Positions 1 to 23,462 of a stretch of 23,462 nt of DNA are shown here, piece after piece. The position numbers and the translations under genes are program-made. The notes beneath the pieces were generated by a model. The model had not been told where the DNA came from. It ran no database searches and saw only the letters and a program-made list of their open reading frames with translations. The DNA comes from Plakobranchus ocellatus. Taxonomy: Eukaryota; Mollusca; Gastropoda; Plakobranchidae. The stretch spans positions 3,456,951 to 3,480,412 of the forward strand of contig BLXT01003724.1 of the NCBI GenBank assembly GCA_019648995.1, given 5' to 3'. Within the stretch, counting starts at the first letter, position 1. Each line of letters begins with the position of its first letter.

Positions 1-544
1 CTTGTTGTGAGGAGAAAAAAAAAATAATAATAATAATGACAACATAAAAAATAACACATAAAGAGAGAGGTAGCTATTCTTGACATACAATCAATAATTG
101 AACCAATCTAACACAGTAACAAGTTATATACCCTATATTTATATTAAAATTTTGATTTTCCATTTTCGCCATGATTTACTTAATTACCTTGTATAAATGT
201 AGAATTCCATTATATGTATATGTACATATAAAAGTTTTTCATGAATATGTTAAGTGCATAGAGCAGTGATTATACCATGGATTTGGACGATATAAATGTC
301 ATATCATTGATGTTACGAGAGGTCCACAAAAGCAGTTTGACCCATAATACCGATAGAGGAAATAAATGTAGCTACAGTAATTCATTTATTTATAGCTCTC
401 TTTTAATCCACACGATAGTCGAATGTTAAATGTTCACCTGGTCACAAAAGTAATAAACCTAAAATAGACTGCAAGACTGCGACAATAAGTCATTGCTTTG
501 AAAATTTATTCACATTCTTTCGTCATCCTGATATTTACCAATTT
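1..544. other. AT-rich flank, no gene seen
   Basis: Starts with an A run and a short ATA microsatellite (about 22-37). No open frame or RNA gene of note. It may include the upstream part of the LINE remnant, too degraded to read. Confidence 0.5.
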
Positions 545-855
545 GCAACCTGTAACTCAAGAGATAGAATAACAACAATAGAGATAAGAAGAAAGACCCA
601 GGTGATCGATGTAGTCCAATACATTCAAAGACAAAAATGGAAGTGGGCAGGACACATTGCTAATGCTAGAGAAAAAGGTAAAAGATGCACAGTGTGGCAA
701 CCAAGGTCAGGAAGAAGAGACAGGGCAGAGCAGAAGCAAGATGGATGGATGACATCAGGAGAGCAGCTGGTCCACAATGGCAGAGTAAGGCACAAGATCG
801 AGGAAATGGAAGACATCTGCAGAGGGCTACAGGACAACCAATATGCATGCATGCA
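545..855 (+). pseudogene. RTE-like non-LTR retrotransposon remnant, RT C-terminal end, frameshifted
   Basis: One frame reads RRKTQVIDVVQYIQRQKWKW, then AGHIANAREKG and VWQPRSGRR. Around 700-735 the match moves to another frame: GRAEARWMDDIRRAAGPQWQ, then SKAQDRGNGRHLQRATGQ. Together they follow the C-terminal pattern of RTE-clade endonuclease/reverse transcriptase proteins: KWNWAGHxAR ... WxPR..RR.GRPxxRWxDDIxxxAGxxWxxxAQDRxxWRxLxEA. The frame change, the missing Trp in the last motif and the lack of upstream RT sequence show a dead, 5'-truncated copy, as expected of LINE insertions. The element ends before about 910. The 5' limit is set where the reading loses family character. Confidence 0.75.
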
Positions 856-913
856 AAATTTCACTATGGCATGGTCATTCAACATTTTGAAAGAGGCAGT
901 TTTTAAACTATAG

Positions 914-2621
914 CTAATGTTTAATAAATAAGTTAACACACCATCGACGATTATCATTATTGTTATTGTTGTTATTATTATAATTCTTATTAGAACTCGT
1001 TAACAATATTATATTTCGAGGGGTGGGGGGTGGGGAGGAGGAAAAACCCAAATGTAAGAAAAGTTAAGAAGGGGTAGGGAGGCAGTCAAAAAGTCCCAAA
1101 AAAGATGATGAACAGCCACTTATCTATCACATTGTTAATGTTATAAATTAAGATCACATAATCTATAAAGGGAAGTAAACCACCATATAGCAATAAGTTT
1201 GGATATGTCGCAGAGTTATTCCGCATTATTTCTTCAACATATTAAGTTCTCGAGAATAAAAATACTGTACTCAGCACCTAGTGGTTATAAGGTTAGAAAT
1301 GCTACACCAATTCTATATTAGCGCAATTCTGTGATGAGCAAATTAGCTCTGCAATAAGTTAAAGGCTCTTTGATGTTTCAGTTTTGATTTTTCTGCTATG
1401 AAATGATTGATTCCTACACCTGCACATCTGAAAACCACGAAGTCTTAGGACATTCAGCTTGAACCTTTTTATCAAGGCATAATTATATGGTCAATCCAAA
1501 TAAAAGTTATGCCATCCATCATTCCCAAGCACTATTCAGTGAGTATTTCTAGTTTGTTTTTTGTCCCCTAAGCTTTTGCGGAAAACTTATTCGCGGAAAT
1601 TCAGTGAGGAGTCTCTGTTTTCATTTATATCACCCCACTCATCCATTCTCTACGTATGATAACTTGATATCCTCTAGATCTATGTTGTTGTAGCAAAGTT
1701 TGCATTCAGATATATCCATTTCTATGGTAGCATCTTTGTGTATTTTCTTTTCAGTTCACTGTAGAAGCCAGGTCCGTTTTAAGTAATGTTAGGTTAGTTG
1801 GTGCATAGCGCTACATGTATATGACGATCAAGTTAATATAATTTGGAATGTTGCCGAGAAAAAAATATGTGTCCTGATTGATAGGGATTCCTCAGGGTGA
1901 GTCAGTTTTGCTGCTTAACACTATTTCTATCCCTTGCCATTTTCGTCCCTGTGACCAGAATAAATAAGATGTATCCTGAAAAAAGCCCACGTTGCTAAAT
2001 CTGTTCCATATCATTTTGCAATGACCCAGGATATCAAGTTTGTAAGAGTCATTTCTTTAACTAACTGTATCCATTTCTTCCGATTTCAAACATATTCTTG
2101 TCCCAGGTGCCAATACTGGAACTTAAGAGCTTTAGGCCATCAGCAGACATATTGGCATAGAGACATCCATTTGGCTTTGACTTCCAGACTTAATATGAAA
2201 GGCAAACTTTGTTCTATTCTTTATACTTCATAGCATGTTTTATTTTCTTACACTACAGGATGAAGTTGCTGACTTCACAATCAACCCCATTAAGGGTCCC
2301 ATATATTTTGCAGCAGCCTTTTACGAATGCACAACAGCTGACCTTTGGTGCAATTCTTATCAACCCTCTGCCTGAGGGCCTGATATAATACTAGTCTACA
2401 ATAGTGATGTTACCAACAAACATTAAAGAAGGGAATGTTTAGTCTTACAATATAGATGTTGACAGCAATTTGAACTAGTTTTGAAATATATACCACCATT
2501 CAAATTACAAAAAGAAAAAGCAAACAAACCAAAAACAAACAGAGAAGCTCATTCTACTTTTTCTCACACAGATTGAACCAAAACACATTCGCTTAACTTC
2601 TTATTTAAATGAATCAGTTTG
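914..2621. other. 3' flank without recognisable gene
   Basis: AT-rich sequence downstream of TGS1. It contains the G-rich tract at 1020-1041 and short TTATTG/TTATTA repeats at 950-985. A short open frame at 2021-2233 has no recognisable features. No exon, RNA gene or complete mobile element was identified. Confidence 0.6.
1020..1041 (+). other. G-rich tract, possible quadruplex
   Basis: Runs of four, six and four G separated by single T, then AGG AGG, in an otherwise AT-rich flank. Three long G runs plus two GG pairs could form a four-stranded structure. No function can be assigned. Confidence 0.45.
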
Positions 2622-2627
2622 TTTATT
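2622..2627 (-). terminator. Candidate TGS1 polyadenylation signal (AATAAA)
   Basis: AATAAA on the gene strand, about 235 bases after the stop codon. A weaker ATTAAA variant lies closer, at 2780-2785. Choice between them cannot be made from sequence alone. Confidence 0.4.
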
Positions 2628-2860
2628 TTCATTTACATTTGCAGGTAAATTAGAGTAAAAGTATATATACAATAAACAAGATATGATAATGACTGACATT
2701 AAAATGCAAACTTAATTGACTCAAATTATTCTAAAGTTAATGACAAGCATGCACAATGAAGTAGGTTTTTGTTGTTGTTTTTAATACTGTACAAGTTTCA
2801 AAAAATAACATACCACCAGTGAATATCAGTAAGAAATCATACAACATTATAAACAAATGG

Positions 2861-23400
<20,540 letters not shown>

Positions 23401-23462
23401 CTGAAATAAAGCAAAATGAGTCATTTTATAAATCTGTAAACTTTATCAAATAATGGAATTGT

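Noticed and set aside
625..957. Minus-strand open frame of 110 codons over the LINE remnant
   Set aside because: It is the antisense shadow of the plus-strand RTE-like sequence, whose motif order gives the better explanation.

Overview
The window is metazoan nuclear DNA. It is strongly AT-rich, has long introns with GT-AG borders, and carries decayed non-LTR retrotransposon pieces; there are no bacterial or viral gene arrangements. One gene fills most of it, on the minus strand: TGS1, trimethylguanosine synthase, which adds two methyl groups to the m7G cap of snRNAs and snoRNAs to give m2,2,7G. Eleven coding exons can be placed with matching splice phases. They run from an acidic N-terminal exon at the right edge (22902-23400) to the stop codon at 2861-2863. 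The start codon and first exon(s) lie beyond position 23462. The placed exons encode about 965 residues, against 853 for the human protein (from memory). Lineage is uncertain. The low GC, the diverged invertebrate-type TGS1 N-terminus and scattered TAGATCTA-type motifs fit a mollusc, perhaps a gastropod, but this is a guess.

Layout, right to left in gene order: an acidic N-terminal exon (22902-23400); a 2.6 kb interval with two candidate small exons whose phases do not close; the large Ser/Asn/Asp-rich linker exon (19407-20328); an aromatic and acidic exon (17912-18256); a 76-base exon (17311-17386); a basic exon (15893-16127); the start of the catalytic domain (12048-12309); motif I (11076-11207); motif II (9143-9249); the catalytic SPPWGG exon (7718-7827); a short exon (7003-7081); and the last coding exon (2861-2992). 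The intron between the SPPWGG exon and the next exon has no usable GT or AG. It instead has all three signatures of a minor-spliceosome (U12-type) AT-AC intron: it opens with ATATCCTTT, has TTCCTTAAC just before its 3' end, and ends in AC. Joining at those borders gives a protein with exactly the residue spacing of human TGS1. This is the most interesting observation here, because TGS1 modifies the caps of the snRNAs that would splice it.

The other introns and the left flank (1-2860) contain no second gene that I can support. They hold two non-LTR retrotransposon RT C-terminal remnants, both on the plus strand (about 545-855 and 13190-13745). They also hold a likely interspersed repeat at 21530-21720, a three-copy tandem repeat at 16431-16612, several inverted or duplicated short repeats, and a G-rich tract at 1020-1041.
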